64,000 nucleotides of DNA from Candidatus Woesearchaeota archaeon (GTDB lineage Archaea; Nanobdellota; Nanobdellia; Woesearchaeales; UBA9642): positions 357,024 through 421,023 of the forward strand of contig QZIT01000006.1 in the NCBI GenBank assembly GCA_003599145.1. The letters are read 5' to 3'. Positions 24,628-34,800 of this stretch are shown piece after piece. The notes under the pieces are model-generated. The model ran no database searches and was not told where the DNA came from. It saw nothing but the letters and a program-made list of their open reading frames with translations. The position numbers and the translations under genes are program-made. Positions within the stretch are counted from its first letter, which is position 1, and each line of letters starts with the position of its first letter.

Positions 24628-27621
24628 ATGGGAAGGGTTATCTTTATTATTCTACTTGCTTCTTTCTTATTTATCGGCTGTGGAGGAAATAATGTTGGCC
24701 ATGCAAGCGCAGTTTTTACCCAGAACAGCTTTCAGGAGAGCTTTACTTTAACTAATGAAAAAACAGCATACTCTTTGAAGAACCAGCAATTAGATACTTC
24801 AGAATTACCTTTATCTATAGAAGGAACCATTACAGGATTAAGCATTGATTTTGAAGCAACACTCACGGAACAGGATAGCTATGCCAGGGTCATTCTTGTT
24901 GCAGATGGAAAAGAATATCTGGTATTTCAGGCAGGTTTTCCCTTTGACCAGACAGCATTCAGCAATGTTTGCGAGGAAACTTGTACGTTGGATAACGTAA
25001 ATCCTGAAAAACTGATTGTTGAGACTTCTGAGGATGGCTCAGAAATAACCATTACCCATATATATTATGCTACTGAAAAGACGCTGAAATCAGCTGAAGA
25101 TAGTAAAGCAGCGCAAGTGCAGTATAAAATAGAAACTATGAACAGCAAGCAGTCATCATGGACAGCAGGCGATACAGGCGTTTGCGATTTAAGCTATAGT
25201 GAAAAAAAGATTTTATATAACGGCTGGTTTGGGAATACTTGTGGTTTTGAATGCTATAAAGATGGTGTTTTTAATTTTTGTGAAACAGATGTTAGCAGTT
25301 CAGGAACAGAGAAATCTACAGCAGATGTCTTTGACGTGGTTATCTTTGACTGGGCAAATCGCCATGGAGAAAACTGGATAACTTCGGTAAAAAATCAAGG
25401 CTCTTGCGGAAGCTGCTGGGATTTTAGCGCTGTTGGCGCAGTAGAGGGAGTTATTAATATTTTTTTCAATCAACATCTCAATATGGACCTTTCTGAGCAG
25501 TATGTGCTTGATTGCTCTTCAGGAAGTTGCAGTGGGTGGACAGAGGATGGAGCTTTATCTTTTATCAGCAATCAAGGGATTATTCCTGAAGCCATGCTTC
25601 CTTACAAAAGTTTTGAATATGCTTGCAATGCTTCGCCTGAACTTGACCAGTATGTGTGGAGAATAAACAGGACAAGGAAGATTTTTTATGGCACTCAGCA
25701 GTATCCAAAGCAGGCAGACTTATCCATAAAAAGAAACCTGACAAACAGGGGACCATTAACTATGGGAGGTCCTCCTGATGTATGGAACCATGCAATTGTT
25801 TTAACAGGATTTGGCTATAATCAGGATGGAACCTATTGGATTATCAAGAACCAGTGGGGAACAGGGTGGGGAAATCAGGGTTATGGAAAAATAAGCATAA
25901 CTCCTGCAAGGCTAAGAACTACAGCGTTTAACACTGCAGAAACACCTATACCTCCGCCTGGACAAACGTACGATACGTTATGCGTTGATAGCGATGGAGA
26001 CAGCTATTGCAGTTGGGGCATTGGTTCTAAACCGGCAGTTTGCAGCCCTGATATTCCTTTAACAGAAACAGGAGTGAATTGCTGTTCTTCTCAATGCAAT
26101 GCAGAACCAGATTGTAATGATGCGCTTGCTTCTACAGGAGCATGCTCTCAGGAACAGCTACTCTGCGGAGGATTTCCTATTTTGCAGGGAGGGGAAGTTC
26201 CGTATAACTCGGGAGCGTTTGGAAGCTTTACCTTTGGAAACGATACAAGCTGTTGTGGTGATGATTCTAGCGAGTTTGCAGTTTCAGGAAAATGCTGCAA
26301 TGCTCTTTCTGACTATCTAGTTAACGGAAGTTGTACTCCTACAAATATAGGCTTAACGATTTATGCAGATACTCTGTATCCTGCGCAAACGGAAACAACG
26401 TTATTAAGCATTGAAATTGGTCAAACTGTTTATTTCAGAGCAACCGTAACTACTAATGGCTCTGAATGCACCAATTGCATGTATGAATGGTATGTTGATG
26501 ATATACTCCAAGGAACTACTCAAGAATTTTCGTATACCTTCAATCAAAGAGACAATCACCTAGTCAAGGTTCAAGTTACTGATGAGCAAAGTCATATTAA
26601 TTTAAAAGATATAGATCTCTTAGTAGGCATTAAGCAAATAACTGAGAATGACAAAAACCAGACAGATCCTAGAATTTATGGAAACAACATTGTTTATGAA
26701 GATAGAAGAAACAATAACTTGGACATTTACAGGTATGACCTTTCAAATGATGCAGAAAGCTGGGTGACCGATAGCGTTTATCATCAGTATAAGCCTTCTA
26801 TTTATGAAGATATCGTTACCTATGCAAACACCATAGACATTGCTATGGACCTCTATAGAATTAAAGCGCACAATATCAGTGATGGGACAACACGAAATAT
26901 AACGACCTATACCAGCAAATATTATCCTTCAAATATTTACAAAAACTATATTGTTTTCGGATATTTCTCTGGCAATTACTCTATTCACGTTTATAATCTC
27001 GACACTTTGAATGAAACCTACCTTCCAGGGTATTTACAGCAAAATCCAGAAATAGATAACAATAAAATTGTTTGGTATGAATCGAGAAATGGAAATAATG
27101 ATATTTTTGTGTATGATATCCTTACAAAACAAGAACTGCAGATAACCAACAACTCTTTTGGACAGCAATCTCCGGATATTTCTGGCAATTATGTTGTCTG
27201 GCAGGACAATAGAAGCAACAATTGGGATATTTATCTGTATAATCTTGCAACACAAACAGAAAGACAAATAACTTTGGATAGTGCTGATCAAACCAACCCG
27301 TCTATTTATGGCAACATCGTTGTGTGGCAGGATAAGAGGAATGGCAATTGGGATGTCTATAGGTATGATATAGCTACTCAGCAAACAGAGAGAATCACCT
27401 ATCAGAATGAAGACCAGATTAATCCAGATATCCATACTAATTCTATTGTCTGGCAGGATTACAGGGATGGCAATTGGAATATTTACATGGCAATAATAGA
27501 GCCTTCAGAGGGAACCACGTGTCCTTCATCTGTTTCTGAAGTGATAAGCGCATGGATAGCAAAAACAATAGCCCTGCAGGAGCTAAGGGAACGATTGATA
27601 GTTTGGAAAGCATGCAAATAG
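24628..27621 (+). CDS. secreted papain-like (C1A) cysteine protease lipoprotein
   Basis: Encodes 997 residues from ATG 24628, with AGTATTTATATG 25 bp upstream. The signal ends in a lipobox (FLFIGCGG), so it is surface-anchored. The C1A protease domain has Cys263 in QGSCGSCWDF, His388 in WNHAIVLTGFG and Asn408 in IIKNQWGTGWG, a complete triad. A Cys-rich linker (about 448-560) and a PKD-like domain (about 575-670) follow, then about seven TolB-like beta-propeller repeats of the type I-Y-G-N-x-I-V-W-x-D-x-R-N-G-N-W-D-I-Y (about 670-965). The last 30 residues are atypical. Probably digests or binds exterior proteins. Confidence 0.88.
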   Translation: MGRVIFIILLASFLFIGCGGNNVGHASAVFTQNSFQESFTLTNEKTAYSLKNQQLDTSELPLSIEGTITGLSIDFEATLTEQDSYARVILVADGKEYLVFQAGFPFDQTAFSNVCEETCTLDNVNPEKLIVETSEDGSEITITHIYYATEKTLKSAEDSKAAQVQYKIETMNSKQSSWTAGDTGVCDLSYSEKKILYNGWFGNTCGFECYKDGVFNFCETDVSSSGTEKSTADVFDVVIFDWANRHGENWITSVKNQGSCGSCWDFSAVGAVEGVINIFFNQHLNMDLSEQYVLDCSSGSCSGWTEDGALSFISNQGIIPEAMLPYKSFEYACNASPELDQYVWRINRTRKIFYGTQQYPKQADLSIKRNLTNRGPLTMGGPPDVWNHAIVLTGFGYNQDGTYWIIKNQWGTGWGNQGYGKISITPARLRTTAFNTAETPIPPPGQTYDTLCVDSDGDSYCSWGIGSKPAVCSPDIPLTETGVNCCSSQCNAEPDCNDALASTGACSQEQLLCGGFPILQGGEVPYNSGAFGSFTFGNDTSCCGDDSSEFAVSGKCCNALSDYLVNGSCTPTNIGLTIYADTLYPAQTETTLLSIEIGQTVYFRATVTTNGSECTNCMYEWYVDDILQGTTQEFSYTFNQRDNHLVKVQVTDEQSHINLKDIDLLVGIKQITENDKNQTDPRIYGNNIVYEDRRNNNLDIYRYDLSNDAESWVTDSVYHQYKPSIYEDIVTYANTIDIAMDLYRIKAHNISDGTTRNITTYTSKYYPSNIYKNYIVFGYFSGNYSIHVYNLDTLNETYLPGYLQQNPEIDNNKIVWYESRNGNNDIFVYDILTKQELQITNNSFGQQSPDISGNYVVWQDNRSNNWDIYLYNLATQTERQITLDSADQTNPSIYGNIVVWQDKRNGNWDVYRYDIATQQTERITYQNEDQINPDIHTNSIVWQDYRDGNWNIYMAIIEPSEGTTCPSSVSEVISAWIAKTIALQELRERLIVWKACK

Positions 27622-27655
27622 TAATCTTTAAGAATCTCAGCTCATTTCCCTTAGC

Positions 27656-30034
27656 ATGAATTTGGGATGGAGAGTTTTTGTGTTTATATTTGTGCTATGT
27701 ATATTTTCTAGTTTTGCATTAGCAAGAGGTTCTATCTTTGAGAGGGAAAACATAGCAAAAAGTATCCCTATGGCTAATACAGTTATGGTTAATGGACAAA
27801 TTGTTCACTTTGACCAGGGTCCTTCAACGATACCGTATGTTTTGACTGATGTTGATGGAGATGGCGTTACTGATATAATCAGAAAAGAGCCAACGGGAAA
27901 GGTTTACTCTTTCAAAAACTATGGAACAACTGAAAAACCTGCTTATCGGGAAGGCATACTCTACAATGAAAAAATAAGTTTTCCAAATGAGCTGGCAGTA
28001 CAGCAGGTAAGCCCTTTTCAGAATGAACTTAACAGAATATCGCTTGCCATGATGGCAAATAATACTTGTCAACCAGGCGAAATGCTTAAAGTGTACAATA
28101 GATTTGATATCTGTGTAGATATAAATTATTATAATTATCCTGGAAACGCGCCTATTCTTGAACAGTTCTTTACTAATTTTGAAAAAAGATATGAAGCGTA
28201 CGAAAATTTCACCGGATGGAGCTTTGAAGAAAATGTTCTGTATAAGTATAATACGTATGGAGTGCCAAAGTATTTAGTGGTTGTTAATGCAAGCTCAACC
28301 TATGGCAATGTTTGCTGGTATGGTTTAGGAGCTCCGGGTATTTCTATTAATCTTTTGTATTATAATCTTTCAAACCCAAATGCTTGCGCATTTTCTAACT
28401 TTGATGTGTTTAACGGCACACCTCTTCAGAATAATTCTGGTGAGCTAGGACAAAGATGGAGATATATGACGGTATTTCTTCATGAAGCCCAGCATTCAAC
28501 AAGCATTGAAGCATTAAAAGAAAGAGGCTGGATAACTGAAGGCAATTCCATATATATTGAAGGGAATATTTTGGCTAATTATTATAATGCAACTATAGGA
28601 CAGTATGACATATCTCATGCAACAGCAGATACCTATATTTATCAGGGAGACTTTAAATGGTCTTGGGATGGCTCACGATGGGGATTCCTTGGATATATTT
28701 ATAATGATTATTTAGATACTTGTAATTGCGGAAACCCTCAACAAAACTGGCCAATCCAAGATAGCTCTGGTTATTACATTTCAGGCTGGATGTTTTCTTT
28801 AATGAGAGATAATCATAATCTTAACTGGAGCAAGTTTTATCAAATGTTGGATGATAATTCTGAAATATTAGACAGAGCTTTATATAAAAAGTATAATGCG
28901 CCTTTCAACGATAAGCATTATATTGATGCCCCTGTACTTGACATTCTGGGAAGAGCGTCTGGGATGGATTACGAAACTCAAATTATTCCGCGATTCAGAT
29001 ATGATGGACCAAATGGCCCAGGGTGGGGTTTTAGAGAGTGGAGAGCAAAAGACTATCCTGACCTTCTACCACAAATTTCATTTTCAAATAATTTTCCATA
29101 CTATGGACAAACAGTAAACATAACGATAAATATCACTAATCCTGGCAATGTAACGTTAAGAAACATTTCTGTTAAAGTCTATGAAGGCGTGAATCTTTTG
29201 GATGCAAGAAAACTGAATGCAACAAACAATACCGCAAATAAGTTTACCATTCCTTTTACGATAAACACCGTTGGTTCTTACTCATTTAAAATTACTGTTG
29301 ACGAGGAAAATATCAAAATTGAAAGAAGTGAAGCAAATAATAATGTTACCGCAGTTCTTAATACGCGGTATACTGATATCCTGCCAACAAGTTTAAGCTT
29401 TTCTGATGCAGATATTTATGCAGGAGAGCCTGTGAGCTTTAGCGCCAATGTTTCTAATACAGGAGGCACTAGTTTAACTAATGTTTCTGTAAGGTTTTAT
29501 AAGGATGCCGATTTAATCAGTGAGCAATTCGTTAATCTTCCTGCTTTTGCAAGCGTTACTGTAGTCACACCATCGGCTAGTTATACCATGGGAAATTACA
29601 GCATAAGCGTTAAGGTTGATGAATCTAATGCATATCCAGAGAGCAATGAAACCAATAATAATTACGCAAAGGCATTAAGCGTTAAATACGCAAGCTGCGG
29701 AGATTTGAATAGCGATGGACATATTGATATTGTTGATGTTGTTCTTATGGTTGGTGTTGCCTTTAGAAGCGCAAATCAAACAGAGCCTTTATGGGTGTGG
29801 AACGTCAATGGAGATGCTCAGGGTGCAGTCGACGTTATTGATGTGGTTAAAGTAATCAATGTGGCATTTAGGGCAGCAAATGAAGCTACTGAATTTACTT
29901 GTGATTCCTTTAGTTCATTATCGCTTACTGAACAAGATGCTGCTGAATTAAACGAGATATTGACCGGTTATGGTGTTAATGCTGACCTTGAGCAGTATGT
30001 ACAGCCAACAGAACGAAACGTTGCTTTAGAATAA
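27656..30034 (+). CDS. secreted HExxH metallopeptidase-like protein with CARDB and dockerin domains
   Basis: Encodes 792 residues with a cleavable signal peptide. An FG-GAP-like calcium repeat (DVDGDGVTDII) comes first. A gluzincin-like region has H276-E-A-Q-H280 and likely third ligand Glu295 in WITEGNSIYIEGN. Two CARDB-type adhesion domains (about 475-560 and 575-670) contain ISFSNNFPYYGQTVNI and related strands. The end (about 681-745) is a type I dockerin with two duplicated calcium loops, GDLNSDGHIDIVDVV and VNGDAQGAVDVIDVV. A dockerin implies docking to a cohesin protein, none of which is in this window. A TCTTTAAGA element 25 bp upstream suggests a leaderless message. Confidence 0.85.
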   Translation: MNLGWRVFVFIFVLCIFSSFALARGSIFERENIAKSIPMANTVMVNGQIVHFDQGPSTIPYVLTDVDGDGVTDIIRKEPTGKVYSFKNYGTTEKPAYREGILYNEKISFPNELAVQQVSPFQNELNRISLAMMANNTCQPGEMLKVYNRFDICVDINYYNYPGNAPILEQFFTNFEKRYEAYENFTGWSFEENVLYKYNTYGVPKYLVVVNASSTYGNVCWYGLGAPGISINLLYYNLSNPNACAFSNFDVFNGTPLQNNSGELGQRWRYMTVFLHEAQHSTSIEALKERGWITEGNSIYIEGNILANYYNATIGQYDISHATADTYIYQGDFKWSWDGSRWGFLGYIYNDYLDTCNCGNPQQNWPIQDSSGYYISGWMFSLMRDNHNLNWSKFYQMLDDNSEILDRALYKKYNAPFNDKHYIDAPVLDILGRASGMDYETQIIPRFRYDGPNGPGWGFREWRAKDYPDLLPQISFSNNFPYYGQTVNITINITNPGNVTLRNISVKVYEGVNLLDARKLNATNNTANKFTIPFTINTVGSYSFKITVDEENIKIERSEANNNVTAVLNTRYTDILPTSLSFSDADIYAGEPVSFSANVSNTGGTSLTNVSVRFYKDADLISEQFVNLPAFASVTVVTPSASYTMGNYSISVKVDESNAYPESNETNNNYAKALSVKYASCGDLNSDGHIDIVDVVLMVGVAFRSANQTEPLWVWNVNGDAQGAVDVIDVVKVINVAFRAANEATEFTCDSFSSLSLTEQDAAELNEILTGYGVNADLEQYVQPTERNVALE

Positions 30035-30101
30035 GTTCTTTAGAATGCTTTTATAGATTTAGAATGCTCCTAACGTTAGAATACTTTTTTAGAAAATTGA
30101 C

Positions 30102-30174
30102 TGGGCCCGCCCAGATTTGAACTGGGGACTTCCTCCACGTCAAGGAGACGTCATAACCGCTAGACCACGGGCCC
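30102..30174 (-). tRNA. tRNA-Val (GAC anticodon)
   Basis: 73 nt, folded by eye. The acceptor stem pairs GGGCCCG with CGGGCCC, discriminator A, and no CCA is encoded. The anticodon arm pairs TCTCC with GGAGG (one G-T pair) around the loop TTGACGT, giving anticodon GAC (valine codons GUC/GUU). The T arm pairs CCCAG with CTGGG around TTCAAAT. The D arm begins GTCTAGCGGTTA. No intron is present. The gene is in the short gap between two unrelated genes and is read opposite to both. Confidence 0.95.
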
Positions 30175-30279
30175 GTAACCAAAGAAAATTTTAGGGTGTT
30201 TATAAATGTTACTAAGGGTTTGCTTTCCTAAAGAGGCGCTAAACAGAATATTAATAAAAACACGCAAACTCATCATGCT

Positions 30280-30762
30280 ATGGATTACGACAAAATGGCA
30301 GAAAGCTATGAAGAACTGCATAAGGAAGAGCAGTTAAAAAAAGTGAGAATTATTCGCGATAATCTAATCATAAAGCCTTCAGATAAGCTCTTGGATGTTG
30401 GCTCTGGGACTGGCTTTTATCTCAATAAATTTCCCTGCAAGGTTTTTGCCATTGATCCGTCAAAAGAGCTTCTAAAACAAAACAAATACCCTCATAAACA
30501 GGCATCTGCAGAAAACATTCCCTTTACTGATAATGCATTTGATATCGTTATTTCAGTAACAGCCATTCATAATTTTGATGACATTGAAAAAGGCTTAAAG
30601 GAAATGAAGAGAGTGGGAAAACAGCAATTTGCGTTGAGCATATTAAAAAGAAGCGAAAAGTTCAAGCAAATAGAAAAGCTTATCAAAAAGCACTTTAACA
30701 TAACGAAGATTATAGAAGAGGAAAAAGACGTTATTTATATAGCAAAAAAGACCCTTAATTAA
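30280..30762 (+). CDS. class I SAM-dependent methyltransferase
   Basis: Encodes 160 residues of the Methyltransf_11 type: LLDVGSGTGFYLNKF (motif I, about residues 38-52), VFAIDPSKELL (acidic motif II) and FDIVISVTAIHNFDD (motif IV region). It is short and lacks extra domains, so a small-molecule or lipid substrate is as likely as RNA. A TTAATAAAAA stretch upstream may be the promoter. Substrate cannot be predicted. Confidence 0.82.
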   Translation: MDYDKMAESYEELHKEEQLKKVRIIRDNLIIKPSDKLLDVGSGTGFYLNKFPCKVFAIDPSKELLKQNKYPHKQASAENIPFTDNAFDIVISVTAIHNFDDIEKGLKEMKRVGKQQFALSILKRSEKFKQIEKLIKKHFNITKIIEEEKDVIYIAKKTLN

Positions 30763-30805
30763 TAAAGTTTAAAAAGCCCTGTGTTGTTTTCTTATAAGGT
30801 GGTTC

Positions 30806-30937
30806 ATGAAAATTACCTTTTGTCCAAGATGTAACAGCAGTGATGTAATAGCTAGCGCAGGGGGCATTATCTGCAAAAGTTGCGGTTATAAGGGCAGCAT
30901 GACTATCAATAAAGATTTTGTCAAAAGGATGCAATAA
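30806..30937 (+). CDS. mini zinc-ribbon protein
   Basis: Encodes 43 residues from ATG 30806 after an AAGGTGG ribosome site. Two Cys-x2-Cys knuckles (CPRC at residues 6-9 and CKSC at 23-26) form a zinc ribbon, with a glycine-rich strand between and a basic tail. The stop overlaps the epimerase start by one base (TAATG), so the two are probably co-translated. Similar small ribbons accompany RNA- or DNA-binding and regulatory functions in archaea, but the role here is unknown. Confidence 0.75.
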   Translation: MKITFCPRCNSSDVIASAGGIICKSCGYKGSMTINKDFVKRMQ

Positions 30938-31878
30938 TGAAATGGGTTATAACAGGAGGAGCAGGGTTTATCGGAAGCAACATTGCCGAAGAATTAGTGA
31001 AAAGGCAGCAGGACGTTGTTGTTATTGATAACTTTTCTACAGGAAAAAGAGAGAATATAGCTCAGTTCTTGAATAAAATAACGCTTCTTGAAGGTTCTGT
31101 TACCAATATGAAGCTTCTGCAGAAGGCATTCAAGGATGCAGATTTTGTTTTGCATCTGGCAGGAATTTCAAGCGTTGTCTCTAGCATCAATGACCCTTTG
31201 CACGTGCACGATGTGAATTTTACTGGTTCATTAAATGTTTTAGTTGCTGCACGAGATGCAGGAGTTAAGAAAGTCATATTCTCAAGCTCTGCAAATGTCT
31301 ATGGAAACGATGAAACCCTTCCTAAGCGAGAAGAAATGTATCCTGACATTGTTTCTCCTTATGGTTTGGGAAAATTAACCGTTGAACAGTACTGTAGGCT
31401 ATTCCATAAGTATTATGGATTAAACTACGCAGTGTTAAGATATTTTAATGTTTTTGGACCACGACAGGATCCTCACAGTGAATACAGCGGAGTAATAGGG
31501 ATATTTATCAACAGAATGCTTAAGGGAGAACCAGTAACTATTTTTGGCAATGGATTGACAACACGTGATTTTGTATATGTAAAAAATGTGGTGAATGCAA
31601 ATATTTTAGCTGCAACGGGAAATGCAGTAGGAACCTACAATGTTGGCTGCGGCAAGGAAATAACGCTCAACGAGCTTGTTTTTACCATCAATAAAGTGTT
31701 GAATGCAGATTTAAAACCGGCATATGGTCCAGAAAGAATTGGCGATATCAAATATTCTGTTGCGTCCATAGAGCGCGCAAAGCACGAGCTGGATTATGAT
31801 GTTGAAGTTGATTTTGAAGAGGGCATGAGAAAAACCATTGCATGGTATTCCCAGCAAACACCAAAAATTGTTTCATAA
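30937..31878 (+). CDS. NAD-dependent sugar-nucleotide epimerase/dehydratase
   Basis: Extended SDR enzyme, 313 residues. N-terminal Rossmann motif TGGAGFIG (residues 6-13), acidic VIDNFSTG, SSANVYG catalytic serine region and Y-G-L-G-K (the YxxxK pair). RYFNVFGPRQDP and the GRT-type FGNGLTTRDFVYV region match UDP-glucose 4-epimerase-like proteins (GalE/WbpP type). It would make a UDP-hexose or uronate epimer for glycans, relevant to glycosylation and the polysaccharide locus at 51-63 kb. Exact substrate unknown. Confidence 0.88.
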   Translation: MKWVITGGAGFIGSNIAEELVKRQQDVVVIDNFSTGKRENIAQFLNKITLLEGSVTNMKLLQKAFKDADFVLHLAGISSVVSSINDPLHVHDVNFTGSLNVLVAARDAGVKKVIFSSSANVYGNDETLPKREEMYPDIVSPYGLGKLTVEQYCRLFHKYYGLNYAVLRYFNVFGPRQDPHSEYSGVIGIFINRMLKGEPVTIFGNGLTTRDFVYVKNVVNANILAATGNAVGTYNVGCGKEITLNELVFTINKVLNADLKPAYGPERIGDIKYSVASIERAKHELDYDVEVDFEEGMRKTIAWYSQQTPKIVS

Positions 31879-31897
31879 ATACTTTTTTAGCGCACGA

Positions 31898-34800
31898 TTA
31901 TTTCTTGTTTTTTCTCAGCTGTCGTTTTTTAATAATAACAAATGCTCCGGCACTGCTTACGGCAAATAATGCCAAGACAATAACCCAAAGAAGAATATAT
32001 TTGAGCCTGCTGTTTTTTGGTTGATCAACAGTTGATTCGTTTTGTTCAGAGGCATTGTTATCTGTTAGGTTTGCTGTTAAATTATCTCCAATGGCATTCT
32101 GCTCGTCTGTTCCTAAAACTTCAATTTTTTGTTCAGCAGTCAGCGTAACAAAAACATTTTTAATATTTTTCAAAGGCATCTGCACGTAGATGGCAGAACT
32201 ATCTTCCTTTATTTTTTTTACAGCAGCGTCATTCCACTTCATCTGATCAAAAGAGTACAGCCCTGCAAAGCTTGATGCTTCAAGGTTGTTTTCTTCTAGC
32301 CACTCCTTGGGAATTCTAAACGTGAAATTGAGCTGGGTTGCATTGATGCTGTTGTTAATAAGGAAGATAGAGTATGCAGTTTTATCGTCGATAAGCAGGT
32401 TGATATTTTTAGCTTCTGAAACTTCTGTTTTGATTTTTCCTGCTGCTTCATAAGAAACAGCAACCTGATACAGGTCAAGCGTTGTGTTTATGATTTCTGT
32501 TTTGTTGGTTTTTGCTGATGGGGTTCCTGTGCCTCCTGAACTTCCCCCTCCATTGTTGGTATTCACCGTGCAGCTTTGGCTTTCCGCAGGTTTGCTGTAG
32601 GTTGTTCCGCACGCATTATTGTCTGTGCACGTTCTTGTTTGCGTTCCTGTACAGGTGTCCCAATCTGTGCATGACCAATCTTCTACACAGGAATAGACGG
32701 CAAACGATGCTGTTTCTGTATCTGAAATGTTTTGCGTGGTGCCATTGCATGACGCTGTGAGCGTGTAGTTTGCACTTGCACTGAACGCTACAGAGCCGTT
32801 GTATATCCAGTAAGGACTTGTATAATTTGTACTATTGTCAAGAATTGTTGCATTTGTCGTATTGTCATATAAAACTATACTGACATTCTGCACAGAGATA
32901 TTGTAGCCTGTGCAGTTTACCCGTATGGCTGAGAGCGTATCGTTAAACGTCAAGTTCATGCCATTGCACGTGCTCCAGTTCGTTTGATTAATTTCGCATT
33001 GAAGTGCTGAAATGGTAACTGACTGTGCATAGGTAATTTCCCACGCAGCAGTATAATTGTTGCCGATATTTTCTTCTGTTGCATTGCAAACAACAAATAG
33101 TGAATAGTTTCCCGTCGTTAAGATCGTTGTTGTATTGTAGACATACAGCGCATTGCTCAGGTCGGTATTATTGCTGAATACCGTGGCGTTATTATTCGTC
33201 AGCAGTACAGAAACGTTTGCAACCGTACTGTTTGCTGCAGTGCAGTTGACTTGTACAGAAGATAACGTAAGATTATAGTGTTGATCATCCAGGCTAGAAC
33301 AGTTTGTCAAGCTTCCGTTCACCATGCACTGCACTGAAGAAATATTTGCAGAGTAATGGCGATAGGTTTCCCACGACGTGTTATAAGAAGAAACAATTGC
33401 AGTATCGGTACTGTTGCAGAAAACTGATAATGAATAATTAGTGTGCGTTAAATCGATATTAGTATTGTTTATGAGCCAGTAGCCGTCGCTGTATGTTGAA
33501 AGATTGTTAAGCAGATCTGCAGTGCTGCTGTTTAAACTAACACTGACGTTGCTTATGGAAATATTGTATCCTGTGCAGTTTGTTCGGATGGCGCTCAACG
33601 TGTCATATTTTGTTGCAGTGCTCATTGCAGAGCAGTTTATCCACGTTGTCTGATTAAGTTCGCACTGAACCGCTGAAATATTGACTGACTGTGCATAGGT
33701 TAATTCCCAGCTCGCATTAAACGTATCGGTAAAATTTTCATCAGTGGCGTTGCAAACTACAGTTAAGGAATAATTTCCAACGGCTAACAGCGTCGATGTA
33801 TTATATTCCCAAACACCATTCGTGAGATTTGAGAGGTTGCTGAAGACCGTTTGGTTATTTTTTGTTAACATCACACTGACATTAGCGACGTTTAGTTTTT
33901 CCGCCGTGCAGTTTGTCTGAATAGCAGAAAGCGTAGTGTTGAAATGTGTTTGATTGACTGAGGAGCAGTTTATCCACGAAGCATTCACAAGGCAAAGTGT
34001 AGTGTTGATAGAAAGCGATGGCGCATTTTCCCATGACGCATTGTAATTTGCGTAGATGATGGCGTTCGTGCTGTTGCAAAAAACATGCAGGGAATAATTT
34101 GCATAGCCCATGGTGAAGTTAGTGTCATTCAATATCCAATAGGGATCTGAAAACGCTGAAAGATTGCTGAATAAGGTGCTATTGTTGTTGGTGTTGATCA
34201 ATGAAACACTGACGTTGCTTATGGAAATATTTGCTGCAGAGCAGTTTATTCGCAGAGCAGAAAGCAGGTCTGCACTTGTTGCATTCTGCATTGCACTGCA
34301 AGCTATCCACGAAGTGCTGTTTAATTCGCACTCAACGCTGTTAAGCGATAATGATAAATTTTCTTGCATAGGAAGGTTTGAAACAAGAGAATAATTCTGA
34401 GGCCCGTAAACGATATTTGACCTGTTGACGATTAAAATCCAGCTTCCGTTTGCATTGCTAACAGAAACTTGTTCAACGTTATTGCTATGGTCAACGCCTG
34501 TTGTTGCTGCAGTTGAGGGATTATCTTTGTCTAGAGTCCATGGATAATAGTACGTGCCATTAGGCGCAACAAGAACAATGTCGAAGTCATTAACTAAGGT
34601 AACACTGGCAAGCTCTGTTGCAGGATAATCATCCCATGCTACCGTTACTCGTATATCTTGATTGCTGGCGTTGATTTGATAATAGGTTATGCCGTTTCCG
34701 TTTGTCTGCAGCTCAAAAAAAAGCTTTGTGTTATTTGATGCATTGTCATTTTGGATAATATCAATAGCTGAAGTGACATTCATCCTTCCCCATCCAAATG

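Noticed and set aside
27535..27660. Possible frameshift at the C-terminus of the papain-like protein
   Set aside because: The last 30 residues look atypical and another frame reads hydrophilic protein, but neither resembles a family domain, so no shift can be argued from sequence alone.
30035..30279. Searched for another RNA gene or integration site beside tRNA-Val
   Set aside because: No partial tRNA copy, integrase or direct repeat of the tRNA 3' end was seen within the window.
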